From positions 1 to 6,536 of the forward strand of contig JAILNL010000202.1 of the NCBI GenBank assembly GCA_024691625.1: DNA of 6,536 nt. Reading direction: 5' to 3'. Positions within the stretch are counted from its first letter, which is position 1; each line of letters begins with the position of its first letter. The position numbers and the translations under genes are program-made. Positions 1-4,798 of the stretch are shown piece by piece. Source of the stretch: Schwartzia sp. (in: firmicutes) (GTDB taxonomy: Bacteria; Bacillota; Negativicutes; Selenomonadales; Selenomonadaceae). The notes beneath the pieces are model-generated. The model ran no database searches and was not told the origin of the DNA. It worked only from the letters and a program-made list of their open reading frames with translations.

Positions 1-1191
1 CCCGGCGTCAACACTTCCACCGGCATGATAAAAGCTTTTAAGGTCAAGTGTAACCCAGTGCATATCTCTGTCATTCAAAAGAGAAACGAGAAAATCCCAT
101 GCTTCGCTTCCTGCCTCGGCATATGCCGATTCTTCTCCCGAAGAAAGTCCAAGCGCAGACAGTCTGCGGTGCGGCGTTTTGCCCTCATATACTCCGCAGA
201 ATGCGGGATTTTTTACGTTTTGGAGCTTTTCCGCAAAGGATTTTGCCGTCTGCAGCGTGCTCAGCTTTTCAGCTTTCGGTGCTTCTTCCTCACCAAATTC
301 CAGCGAAAGTGCTCCCTGTGCCGGATATAGCCTTTCAAAGCCCTGGCGCGCGGAACGCATGTCGTATTTTGCGCAAAAATCCAAAAACTTCTCACGGTCA
401 GGCGTTATAGCATACTCATCAGGAGTAAATTCCACAGGAGCATTGCGCTCTATTGTCGCGAGCTTTTTCGACAGCTCTGCCTGCTCCTTGTTTTCTTCCA
501 GCTTTTCCTTGAGCTTTTTGCCGGAAACCTCGTCGATATGCTCATAAACGTCCTCAAGGAAACCAAACTGAAGCAGAAGCTTTGTCGCTGTCTTTTCTCC
601 AACCCCCGGTACTCCCGGTATATTATCCGAGCTGTCTCCCATAAGGCCCTTCAAATCGATAAGCCGTATCGGCTCAAAGCCGTATTTTCCCTCAAACGCG
701 GCTTCATCATAACGCACAATATCAGAGATTCCCTTGCGTGTATAAAGAACATTTACATCCTTTGATACCAGCTGCAGAGCATCGCGGTCACCCGTTACTA
801 TGAGTGTTTCATAGCCGCCTGCTTCCTCTGCACGCTTCGACAGGGTGCCTATGATATCATCTGCCTCATAGTTATCAAGCTCAAGAAACGGAATACCCCA
901 TGCCTCCAAAAATTCACGCAAAATAGGAACCTGCGACGAAAACTCCTCAGGAGTCTTGTCGCGTGTTCCTTTATAATCAGCAAACATATCCGTACGAAAG
1001 GTGTGCCTGCTTTTGTCAAAGGCAACCACCATCCGATCCGGCTTATATTCATTTATCATCTTCTGCAGCATATTGGAAAAACCGACAACTGCATTAGTAT
1101 ATACACCAGTCGACGAAGTCAACAGCGGAAGCGCATAAAACGCCCTGAAGAGCAGGCTGCTTCCGTCAAGTATCATAAAACGCTGACTCAT
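1..1191 (-). CDS. polA: DNA polymerase I, N-terminal part (5'-3' exonuclease domain and start of the degenerate 3'-5' exonuclease domain); cut by the left window edge
   Basis: This is the N-terminal 397 residues of a family A DNA polymerase, which removes RNA primers and fills gaps in replication and excision repair. The frame is open to base 1, so the C-terminal polymerase domain lies outside the window. The 5' nuclease domain (about residues 1-290) is intact: D9 in LDGSSLLFRAFYA, D59 in VVAFDK, YKGTR (73-77), EADD (109-112), TGDRD (133-137), GDSSDN (185-190) and the helix-hairpin-helix GVPGVGEKTA (193-202). The following domain (about 305-397) should hold the proofreading exonuclease, but the expected FDTE motif reads FCGVYEG (331-337) and the NLKxD region reads LDLKSF (382-387). 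Metal-binding aspartates therefore appear lost, as known for many Firmicute Pol I enzymes. The ATG overlaps the stop of the upstream L,D-transpeptidase gene (ATGA, 1188-1191), which implies translational coupling within one operon. Identification is very secure; proofreading loss is inferred from motifs. Confidence 0.97.
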   Translation of the reverse strand, partial: MSQRFMILDGSSLLFRAFYALPLLTSSTGVYTNAVVGFSNMLQKMINEYKPDRMVVAFDKSRHTFRTDMFADYKGTRDKTPEEFSSQVPILREFLEAWGIPFLELDNYEADDIIGTLSKRAEEAGGYETLIVTGDRDALQLVSKDVNVLYTRKGISDIVRYDEAAFEGKYGFEPIRLIDLKGLMGDSSDNIPGVPGVGEKTATKLLLQFGFLEDVYEHIDEVSGKKLKEKLEENKEQAELSKKLATIERNAPVEFTPDEYAITPDREKFLDFCAKYDMRSARQGFERLYPAQGALSLEFGEEEAPKAEKLSTLQTAKSFAEKLQNVKNPAFCGVYEGKTPHRRLSALGLSSGEESAYAEAGSEAWDFLVSLLNDRDMHWVTLDLKSFYHAGGSVDAG

Positions 1192-2405
1192 TTTGATTTC
1201 CCCCGTACCTCGGATTCATTTGTTTTGGACCCCGGCGCGTTTACAGACTCTGCAGCCTTTGCATCAGTTAATTTAACATCAGCCGATTTAGATGTATCAG
1301 CCTTTTTATCCTTGGCTTTGTCATCTGCGGATTTTAATTCCGCAGCCCTGGTCTCTTTTTCTCTGCTGCCCTCTGTCCCGGCGTCAGTCTTTTTGCCTTT
1401 GTCCTTTTCAGCCAGTTTTTCTGCAGTTTCTGCTGGCACTCCCGACGCGGAAGAAACTGACTGTGGCCCCTCAGCCATGAGCGGATTCGTATACAGCTTC
1501 AGCGTAGATTCCGCATCAAATCCTCCGGTCAGGCCGAATAAGGTTTTTGCATCATCAAATTTCACGAAAAGGCGGTTTCCGAAGAGCACTGCCGGAGCCG
1601 TGCCACGATGTGTAGAAACTGTATTTGCGGCCATATCTCTCGTATAGTCCGTCTTTGTAACAGCCGAAAGTGCCTGCACAGGAATATAAAGCTCTCCATC
1701 CGCGGGAATAACCGCTCTTCCCGAGAGCCAGTTATTATCGACTTCAATGCGGAAAGCACGCGGCAGGAACGTAGGCGCACCATCCTCGTCCTCTATTTTC
1801 TGTGCGATTTCATCATTTTCCAAAAAATAACCGACGCCATATACGTCCAGCGCCTTACGGACCGATGCCACATCAAGGGGCTGGCATCCGTATCCGTCCG
1901 GATAGATGTAATATACGATCGTGCCGTCATCAATTCGTTCAATAACGAGACGATTGTAGAAAATCTCTACTTTTGTTCCGATTTCAACCTGAGGATACAA
2001 ATGCTCTATATCCTCTTCCTTCAAACGTATGCATCCGTTGGAATAATATCCTCCGATGGAGGCCGGATTATTCGTGCCGTGAATGCCATACATATCGTAA
2101 AAACCTATCCAACGCAGTCCCAGCGGATTCCCGTCTCCCGGCTCGGCACGTTTTTTGACGTCCTTAGGATCTACCCAGACAGGATTTTCTTCCATCTCAT
2201 CGACGGTGAATGTTCCCAGTGGTGTCGGTGTTTCGATTTTACCGGCACAGATATGGTACATGAATGCCTTTTTGCCGTTTTTATACAATGTTAAAATGCG
2301 GCTTGCAACATTGATGGTAATACGCTTCTGTGGCTCCGCTGCCTGTACCATGCCCGCGTTTATTAACCATATAGCCGTCAGGATTCCTATGAACGCCTTT
2401 TTCAT
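1188..2405 (-). CDS. Secreted L,D-transpeptidase (YkuD domain) with a C-terminal stalk-like domain and a low-complexity tail
   Basis: This 405-residue protein should form 3-3 peptidoglycan cross-links or attach proteins to peptidoglycan outside the cytoplasmic membrane. A signal peptide covers residues 1-22 (MKKAFIGILT start, cleavage near VQA/AE). The YkuD domain spans about 27-151: it begins ITINVASRILTLYKNGK, includes TPTPLGTFTV (59-68), and has the catalytic signature with H109 in IHGTNNPASIGG and C125 in SNGCIRL. Residues about 215-307 resemble the stalk domain also called copper amine oxidase N-terminal-like (VIPADGELYIPVQALSAV, then VLFGNRLFVKFDDAKTLFGL). The last ~95 residues are a K/A/D/E/S-rich, probably disordered tail. 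The ATG at 2405 is preceded by AAGGGCGAG and lies 3 bases after the upstream stop; the gene's own TGA overlaps the polA ATG. The YkuD call is firm, the stalk call moderate, and the exact cross-linking role is inferred. Confidence 0.93.
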   Translation of the reverse strand: MKKAFIGILTAIWLINAGMVQAAEPQKRITINVASRILTLYKNGKKAFMYHICAGKIETPTPLGTFTVDEMEENPVWVDPKDVKKRAEPGDGNPLGLRWIGFYDMYGIHGTNNPASIGGYYSNGCIRLKEEDIEHLYPQVEIGTKVEIFYNRLVIERIDDGTIVYYIYPDGYGCQPLDVASVRKALDVYGVGYFLENDEIAQKIEDEDGAPTFLPRAFRIEVDNNWLSGRAVIPADGELYIPVQALSAVTKTDYTRDMAANTVSTHRGTAPAVLFGNRLFVKFDDAKTLFGLTGGFDAESTLKLYTNPLMAEGPQSVSSASGVPAETAEKLAEKDKGKKTDAGTEGSREKETRAAELKSADDKAKDKKADTSKSADVKLTDAKAAESVNAPGSKTNESEVRGKSK

Positions 2406-2408
2406 TCT

Positions 2409-2726
2409 TTACTCGCCCTTTTCCTCGCAAGTTTTCTTGCCACGCTGTGTTAAAGCATAGATCCCCCAACCTAAAAACACCACAGCTCCGGCAATTGCTC
2501 CATATTTTATAAGCGGCTCAACCAACACTGCACGCCAGTGCAATTCGCTTTGAACAGCCCATACCCCGAAATAATTAATTAACCAGAAAATTTCAAAGCT
2601 CGTGAAAAGATAAAACTTAAGACTGGCTTTTCCCATACGCCACATCGGAATGATATATAAAAAACCGACAAGCCACATAGGCACGGCGTAGAGAGCACCC
2701 CACCAAAATGCTTCTCCTGATTCCAT
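2409..2726 (-). CDS. Small integral membrane protein, three predicted helices, function unknown
   Basis: I do not recognise this 105-residue protein. It is very hydrophobic and aromatic, with three likely membrane helices at about residues 7-28 (FWWGALYAVPMWLVGFLYII), 37-59 (LKFYLFTSFEIFWLINYFGV) and 72-93 (LIKYGAIAGAVVFLGWGIYA). A short basic/acidic tail (TQRGKKTCEEKGE) follows, presumably cytoplasmic. The ATG at 2726 has a good Shine-Dalgarno site, GGGAGG, six bases upstream. Its TAA is three bases from the start of the L,D-transpeptidase gene, so it is most likely the first gene of an operon with that gene and polA. The 99-base gap upstream (2727-2825) holds a TATAAT hexamer on the minus strand at 2764-2759. 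A role alongside the cell-wall enzyme is only a contextual guess. Confidence 0.85.
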   Translation of the reverse strand: MESGEAFWWGALYAVPMWLVGFLYIIPMWRMGKASLKFYLFTSFEIFWLINYFGVWAVQSELHWRAVLVEPLIKYGAIAGAVVFLGWGIYALTQRGKKTCEEKGE

Positions 2727-2758
2727 ATAATGCCTCCCACATACAATCTAACTTATAT

Positions 2759-2787
2759 ATTATAACGCAAAAAAGAATTTTTTGCCG
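2759..2787 (-). promoter_or_regulatory. Possible promoter of the membrane protein/L,D-transpeptidase/polA operon, next to an A/T hairpin
   Basis: On the minus strand a perfect TATAAT lies at 2764-2759, about 33 bases before the ATG at 2726. The -35 region is poor (GGCAAA at 17-base spacing). Directly upstream, 2767-2785 is a perfect 8-bp inverted repeat, GCAAAAAA-GAA-TTTTTTGC, which could be a weak terminator for the TRIC gene ending at 2826, an A-tract element, or an operator overlapping the -35 position. Promoter assignment rests on the -10 hexamer and on gene position. Confidence 0.4.
2767..2785. repeat. Perfect inverted repeat (8-bp arms, 3-base loop) between the TRIC gene and the next operon
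   Basis: GCAAAAAA, GAA, TTTTTTGC is symmetrical, so it forms the same A/T-rich hairpin on either strand. It lies 41 bases beyond the TRIC stop codon. The U-tract is inside the stem rather than after it, so it would be a poor classical terminator; an operator or DNA-bending role is equally possible. Confidence 0.6.
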
Positions 2788-2825
2788 AGTTATAATGCAT
2801 TTTACAAAAAGATTTTCGAAGAAAT

Positions 2826-3494
2826 TTACTCGTCGCAGCTCTTTGATTTTTTTCTGCTGCTCCGAAGCGGACGCGGGTGGTAAAGCTGCCAGCCGAAATA
2901 TATCGCACCGAGCCTCAGCAGCATCACGACTGAAAAACCTACCCATGATGCAGCCACCGTATATCCGGAATGCCATACAGCACACAAAGCCAGACCGCCA
3001 GCAAGCGATGCGCTTGCATAAACATCCATGCGGAGTACAACCGGCACACGCTGTGCCATCAAATCCCTGAGTATTCCTCCGCCTATGCCCGTGCTCATAC
3101 CAAGCGTGATTGGAAGAATATACGGATGATTGTCCGCGCCCAGTCCCATCAGCGCTCCTGTCACAGTAAACGCCGCAAGCCCAACTGTATCCGAAATATT
3201 ATACATGAACATCAGGTATTTTTTCTCTTTGCGTGATACCTTAAGAGCTGTATAAAGCACGGATACGACAAGAGCCGTACCAATTGGAAGCAGCAGCCCC
3301 GAAGTTGTTCGGAAAGCCAGCGGCGGAGTTATCCCCATAAGTAGATCCCTCAAAATTCCTCCTCCGACTGCTGTCAAAATAGACAGCACCGCAACTCCGA
3401 AAATATCCATGCGCTTTGCCAGTCCCACCATTGAACCTGACACGGCAAAAGCTATAGTCCCGACTGTTTCAAACAAGAACCAGCTTATAGACAT
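2826..3494 (-). CDS. TRIC / UPF0126 family membrane protein (trimeric intracellular cation channel family; Pfam 'glycine transporter' domain pair)
   Basis: This 222-residue protein has about seven membrane helices arranged as two homologous repeats, the hallmark of the prokaryotic TRIC (UPF0126, YadS/YicG-like) family. Repeat 1 (about 8-58) contains GTIAFAVSGSMVGLAKR and GGGILRD at 44-50. Repeat 2 (about 101-152) contains GLAAFTVTGALMGLG and GGGILRD at 138-144, followed by QRVPVVLR. The two glycine-rich GGGxxRD kinks are the family signature. Length is normal for the family, and the C-terminus ends in a basic cytoplasmic tail (RSSRKKSKSCDE). Characterised prokaryotic members are reported as potassium-permeable trimeric channels, and the Pfam domain has also been tied to glycine transport; the substrate here cannot be read from sequence. 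The ATG at 3494 has an AGGGGGAG site close upstream. Only 14 bases separate this ATG from the U-run of a strong terminator (3509-3538), leaving no room for an independent promoter. Confidence 0.94.
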   Translation of the reverse strand: MSISWFLFETVGTIAFAVSGSMVGLAKRMDIFGVAVLSILTAVGGGILRDLLMGITPPLAFRTTSGLLLPIGTALVVSVLYTALKVSRKEKKYLMFMYNISDTVGLAAFTVTGALMGLGADNHPYILPITLGMSTGIGGGILRDLMAQRVPVVLRMDVYASASLAGGLALCAVWHSGYTVAASWVGFSVVMLLRLGAIYFGWQLYHPRPLRSSRKKSKSCDE

Positions 3495-3508
3495 ATTTCT
3501 CCCCCTGT

Positions 3509-3538
3509 AAAAAAAGGACTCGGCACAATGCCGAGCCC
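3509..3538 (-). terminator. Strong intrinsic terminator after the 67-residue protein gene, just ahead of the TRIC gene
   Basis: Read on the minus strand, GG-G-CTCGGCA, loop TTG, TGCCGAG-T-CC is followed by seven T residues (3515-3509). The 7-bp GC-rich inner stem and outer GG/CC pairs flank one mismatch. The stop codon of the 67-residue protein lies 18 bases before the hairpin. The U-run ends 14 bases before the TRIC ATG, so it could act as an attenuator controlling read-through into TRIC. Confidence 0.92.
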
Positions 3539-3555
3539 GACCTTATTTTGTTTAA

Positions 3556-3759
3556 TCACTGATGCTCTATAAGCTCTGCTACTTCTTCCTTAGCCGCCTG
3601 CGTAACAAGAACAGTCACAAACCCGGTAATGCAATCTATATCTCTGCCATTGATACCAACTGTTTTCATGTGCTCGCAGCATGCAATAATCTTTTCAATC
3701 GCATCTGCACTTTTCGTTTTACACTCTTGACGAATAACATTTATGATTTCCGTGTTCAT
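3556..3759 (-). CDS. Small soluble protein of unknown function (67 residues, four cysteines)
   Basis: I do not recognise a family. The sequence is compatible with two or three helices (MNTEIINVIRQECKTK; ADAIEKIIACCEHMKTV; CITGFVTVLVTQAAKEEVAE). It carries four cysteines (C13, C27, C28, C43), including an adjacent pair, which could bind metal or form disulfides; that is speculation. Gene status is supported by a near-consensus promoter (3821-3849), an AAGGAG site about 10 bases before the ATG at 3759, and a strong terminator just after the stop. It is therefore probably a separate transcription unit, with TRIC reached only by read-through. No signal peptide is evident; the segment 44-55 is hydrophobic but short. 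Confidence 0.82.
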   Translation of the reverse strand: MNTEIINVIRQECKTKSADAIEKIIACCEHMKTVGINGRDIDCITGFVTVLVTQAAKEEVAELIEHQ

Positions 3760-3785
3760 CCCTCATTCGCTCCTTTGTGTCTAAA

Positions 3786-3816
3786 TTGATGCAATCAACA
3801 TTAATATTAGTATTAA
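3786..3816. repeat. Two adjacent inverted repeats at the start site and leader of the 67-residue protein gene
   Basis: TTAATA-TTAG-TATTAA (3801-3816) has perfect 6-bp arms and covers the predicted transcription start. TTGAT-GCA-ATCAA (3786-3798) has perfect 5-bp arms and lies just downstream. Their position immediately after the -10 box fits repressor operators; no regulator can be named. Confidence 0.5.
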
Positions 3817-3820
3817 CTAC

Positions 3821-3849
3821 ATTATACACACTGTGCAAATGAGATACAA
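3821..3849 (-). promoter_or_regulatory. Sigma-A type promoter of the 67-residue protein gene
   Basis: On the minus strand TTGTAT (3849-3844) and a perfect TATAAT (3826-3821) are separated by exactly 17 bases. The expected start is near 3814, giving a ~55-base leader before the ATG at 3759. Confidence 0.8.
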
Positions 3850-3872
3850 CACATATATAGATGATATTACAC

Positions 3873-4166
3873 TTATTTTTCAGCCATCTGCATGGGGAGT
3901 TCTTTAACTATTACCGGTACCCTGAGTTTCTGACCTTTTCGCACGGCTCCGTCTGCCGGCAGCCCGTTGACCTCGATAATTGCCTCTGTAAGTTTTTTGA
4001 CCTGTTTCCCGTCAACAGTATACCGTCCGGCAATGTCCCACACGCTTTCGTGCTGGGCTACCGTAATCGTGTCAAATTTATCACTTCTGAGATAGGCGTT
4101 GTCCAAATGGAACGGAGGGAACATAAACAGATACAGTGCAGCGGCAAGCCAAATCCATTTTTTCAT
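3873..4166 (-). CDS. LysM-domain envelope protein, likely a YneA-like SOS-induced cell-division suppressor
   Basis: This 97-residue protein has an N-terminal membrane anchor or signal (about 3-18, KWIWLAAALYLFMFPP), a short linker, and one LysM domain at about 33-84 (TITVAQHESVWDIAGRYT, then LTEAIIEVNGLPADGAVRKG and QKLRVPV). LysM binds peptidoglycan glycan chains. Size, single-anchor topology and one LysM domain match Bacillus subtilis YneA, which blocks division after DNA damage. The promoter upstream carries a LexA-type box between its -35 and -10 elements, which strongly supports the analogy. I place the start at 4166 rather than the in-frame ATG at 4175, because GGGAG touches the upstream ATG but sits 9 bases before the inner one. 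Unlike many yneA genes it has no lexA beside it within this window. The LysM call is firm; the YneA role is inferred. No clear terminator follows the stop. Confidence 0.88.
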   Translation of the reverse strand: MKKWIWLAAALYLFMFPPFHLDNAYLRSDKFDTITVAQHESVWDIAGRYTVDGKQVKKLTEAIIEVNGLPADGAVRKGQKLRVPVIVKELPMQMAEK

Positions 4167-4203
4167 CTTCAACATCTCCCATATTTATCGAACAGATTTT
4201 TCC

Positions 4204-4217
4204 CAAACTTTTGTTTG
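4204..4217. promoter_or_regulatory. Second LexA-like palindrome, over the predicted transcription start of the LysM gene
   Basis: Read on the minus strand, CAAACAAAAGTTTG matches the LexA consensus at 12 of 14 positions and has perfect 5-bp symmetrical arms (CAAAC/GTTTG). A further partial site begins with CGAAC at 4189-4202, and half-sites occur at 4259-4272 and 4287-4274, so several LexA contacts could be clustered here. Confidence 0.5.
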
Positions 4218-4222
4218 CCATT

Positions 4223-4251
4223 ATATTATCACAGAACATATATTCGCGCAA
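4223..4251 (-). promoter_or_regulatory. Promoter of the LysM/YneA-like gene
   Basis: On the minus strand TTGCGC (4251-4246) and TAATAT (4228-4223) are 17 bases apart, and a TG one base upstream of the -10 makes it extended (TGATAATAT). The predicted start is near 4216, about 50 bases before the ATG at 4166. A LexA-like box fills most of the spacer. Confidence 0.7.
4233..4246. promoter_or_regulatory. LexA (SOS) box within the LysM-gene promoter
   Basis: AGAACATATATTCG matches the Bacillus-type LexA consensus CGAACRNRYGTTYG at 12 of 14 positions (mismatches at positions 1 and 10). It lies exactly between the -35 and -10 elements, where LexA binding would block RNA polymerase. Confidence 0.72.
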
Positions 4252-4318
4252 TAGTTTTAGAACATATTTTCTCGGAAATTTTGTTCGATATTTTTGGATG
4301 CTGTACTCATGACATAAA

Positions 4319-4327
4319 TGGTATAAC
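4319..4327 (+). promoter_or_regulatory. Possible extended -10 promoter for the structured leader and the 87-residue protein gene
   Basis: TG-G-TATAAC at 4319-4327 is an extended -10 element on the plus strand, which would start transcription near 4334, just before the structured RNA. No convincing -35 hexamer is seen. A second plus-strand TATAAT lies at 4481-4486, nearer the gene, and could give a short leader instead. Confidence 0.4.
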
Positions 4328-4356
4328 TCGGCAGAAGATATCCCCTACCGCTCAGA

Positions 4357-4468
4357 AGGCCGCAGAGGCAAATAACAGGCGATGAGCATATCGTCAGCCT
4401 CGTTGCGACGCGAAGCTAGTACCCTCGGGTAAAATGCTACAGAGGAAGGTTTGCCTATGGCAAACCTT
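4357..4468 (+). ncRNA. Structured leader RNA, candidate riboswitch; weak resemblance to c-di-GMP-I (GEMM)
   Basis: This gene-free stretch folds readily. CGCA-GAGGC (4361-4369) can pair with GCCTC-GT-TGCG (4397-4407), enclosing GGCGAT/ATCGTC (4378-4383 with 4390-4395). Alternatively AACAGGC (4374-4380) pairs with GCCT-C-GTT (4397-4404). TACC-CTCG-GGTA (4420-4431) is a small tetraloop hairpin. AGGC (4357-4360) can pair with GCCT (4453-4456) as a closing stem. That 3' strand is also the left arm of a perfect 10-bp hairpin, AAGGTTTGCC-TAT-GGCAAACCTT (4446-4468), so the two folds exclude one another, as in a riboswitch. GGCAAA (4367-4372) followed by GACGCGAAGC (4407-4416) resembles the two signature strings of c-di-GMP-I aptamers (GGCAAA, GACGCAAAGC). 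The usual GNRA-capped P2 and the conserved 3' AGC-C segment are not evident. The strand is inferred from the downstream gene; no U-run follows the hairpin, so control, if any, would be translational. Confidence 0.42.
4446..4468. repeat. Perfect 10-bp inverted repeat with a 3-base loop
   Basis: AAGGTTTGCC-TAT-GGCAAACCTT forms a very stable hairpin. Neither strand shows a T-run directly after it, so it is not a standard intrinsic terminator. It may be the expression-platform helix of the leader described at 4357-4468. Confidence 0.8.
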
Positions 4469-4534
4469 GATTGAAGGCATTATAATTCAAATAACCCCCC
4501 TTCCCTACCGCAATAAAAAGAAAGGAGTGCAGTC

Positions 4535-4798
4535 ATGATAACCGTACACGGCGCCGTTATAATTGAGCAAAACGTTACCTTTGCCATCATCATCGTTAAA
4601 CCGTTCGTAACACAGTATACGGCACGGGCTACGACATTCAGGCGGCAGATGATGCATTTCTTCCCAAATATGCCGATTATACTCATGTCTCAGGACACGG
4701 ACGGCACGCCTCATTATTACGGCAGAAAGGATATAGTCGATTTCCTGAAGACCGTACCTCTTGATAAAATTCCCTGGAAGGAATACCACATCTATTGA
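4535..4798 (+). CDS. Small protein of unknown function (87 residues), the only plus-strand gene
   Basis: I do not recognise the family. The N-terminal half looks like beta strands (ITVHGAVIIEQNVTFAIIIV), followed by a helix (TTFRRQMMHFF). A conserved-looking core follows, PNMPIILMSQDTDGTPHYYG then RKDIVDFLKTV, with a closing IPWKEYHIY. The layout suggests a small alpha/beta fold, cytoplasmic, with no signal peptide or membrane helix. Gene status is supported by GAAAGGAG seven bases before the ATG, by the preceding structured leader, and by the way its stop codon abuts the terminator shared with the converging TPR gene. An overlapping minus-strand frame of 117 codons over the same bases has no ribosome-binding site and would run across the terminator, so I reject it. 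If the leader is a riboswitch, this protein is its target. Confidence 0.78.
   Translation: MITVHGAVIIEQNVTFAIIIVKPFVTQYTARATTFRRQMMHFFPNMPIILMSQDTDGTPHYYGRKDIVDFLKTVPLDKIPWKEYHIY

Larger units (their letters stand above)
4167..4534. other. Divergent intergenic region of 368 bases without a protein gene
   Basis: The left third (4189-4290) is A/T-rich and holds the SOS promoter and several LexA-like sites serving the minus-strand LysM gene. The middle (about 4330-4468) is more G/C-rich and contains the structured RNA. The right part (4469-4534) has an A/T stretch with overlapping TATAAT hexamers on both strands (4481-4486 plus, 4484-4479 minus), a CCCCCC tract (4495-4500), and the AGGAG ribosome-binding site of the plus-strand gene. 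The C-rich CCTT at 4499-4502 could pair with AAGG of that site. I see no credible open reading frame; the longest small one (start 4384) is 16 codons with no ribosome-binding site. Confidence 0.7.

Noticed and set aside
1003..1647. 214-codon plus-strand frame
   Set aside because: It lies opposite polA and the tail of the L,D-transpeptidase; its Ser/Ala/Phe-rich product is what the reverse of a K/A/D/E-rich tail would give.
1608..2294. 228-codon plus-strand frame
   Set aside because: It is fully antisense to the YkuD domain gene, whose catalytic motif is clear; no ribosome-binding site.
2783..4333. 12-base match TATAACTCGGCA on the plus strand at 4322-4333 and on the minus strand at 2794-2783
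   Set aside because: Matches of this length are expected by chance in 6.5 kb on two strands. Both sites are intergenic near possible -10 elements, so it is only recorded.
3861..4385. 174-codon plus-strand frame across the LysM gene and intergenic region
   Set aside because: It is antisense to the LysM gene, with Cys/His/Phe-rich shadow composition and no initiation signal.
4398..4445. Glycine riboswitch (CTCGGGTAAAATGC...ACAGAGG resembles CUCAGGUAAAAGGACAGAGG)
   Set aside because: The space between the closing stem and this string is too short for the P2 and P3 helices, and the CCGAAGG core is not present.
4357..4468. RNase P RNA, tmRNA, 6S, SRP RNA, T-box or fluoride riboswitch as identity of the structured region
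   Set aside because: The hallmark strings I would expect (for example GAGGAAAGTCC for RNase P, the T-box antiterminator, CCA-ended tmRNA) are absent, and a local match to the fluoride string GGCGATGAG lacks the closing helix. I could not recall a decisive 6S consensus, so that one is only unlikely.
4343..4511. Direct repeat CCCTACCGC (4343-4351 and 4503-4511) as a target duplication around a small mobile element
   Set aside because: The enclosed 151 bases have no terminal inverted repeats, and a 9-base match at this distance can occur by chance.
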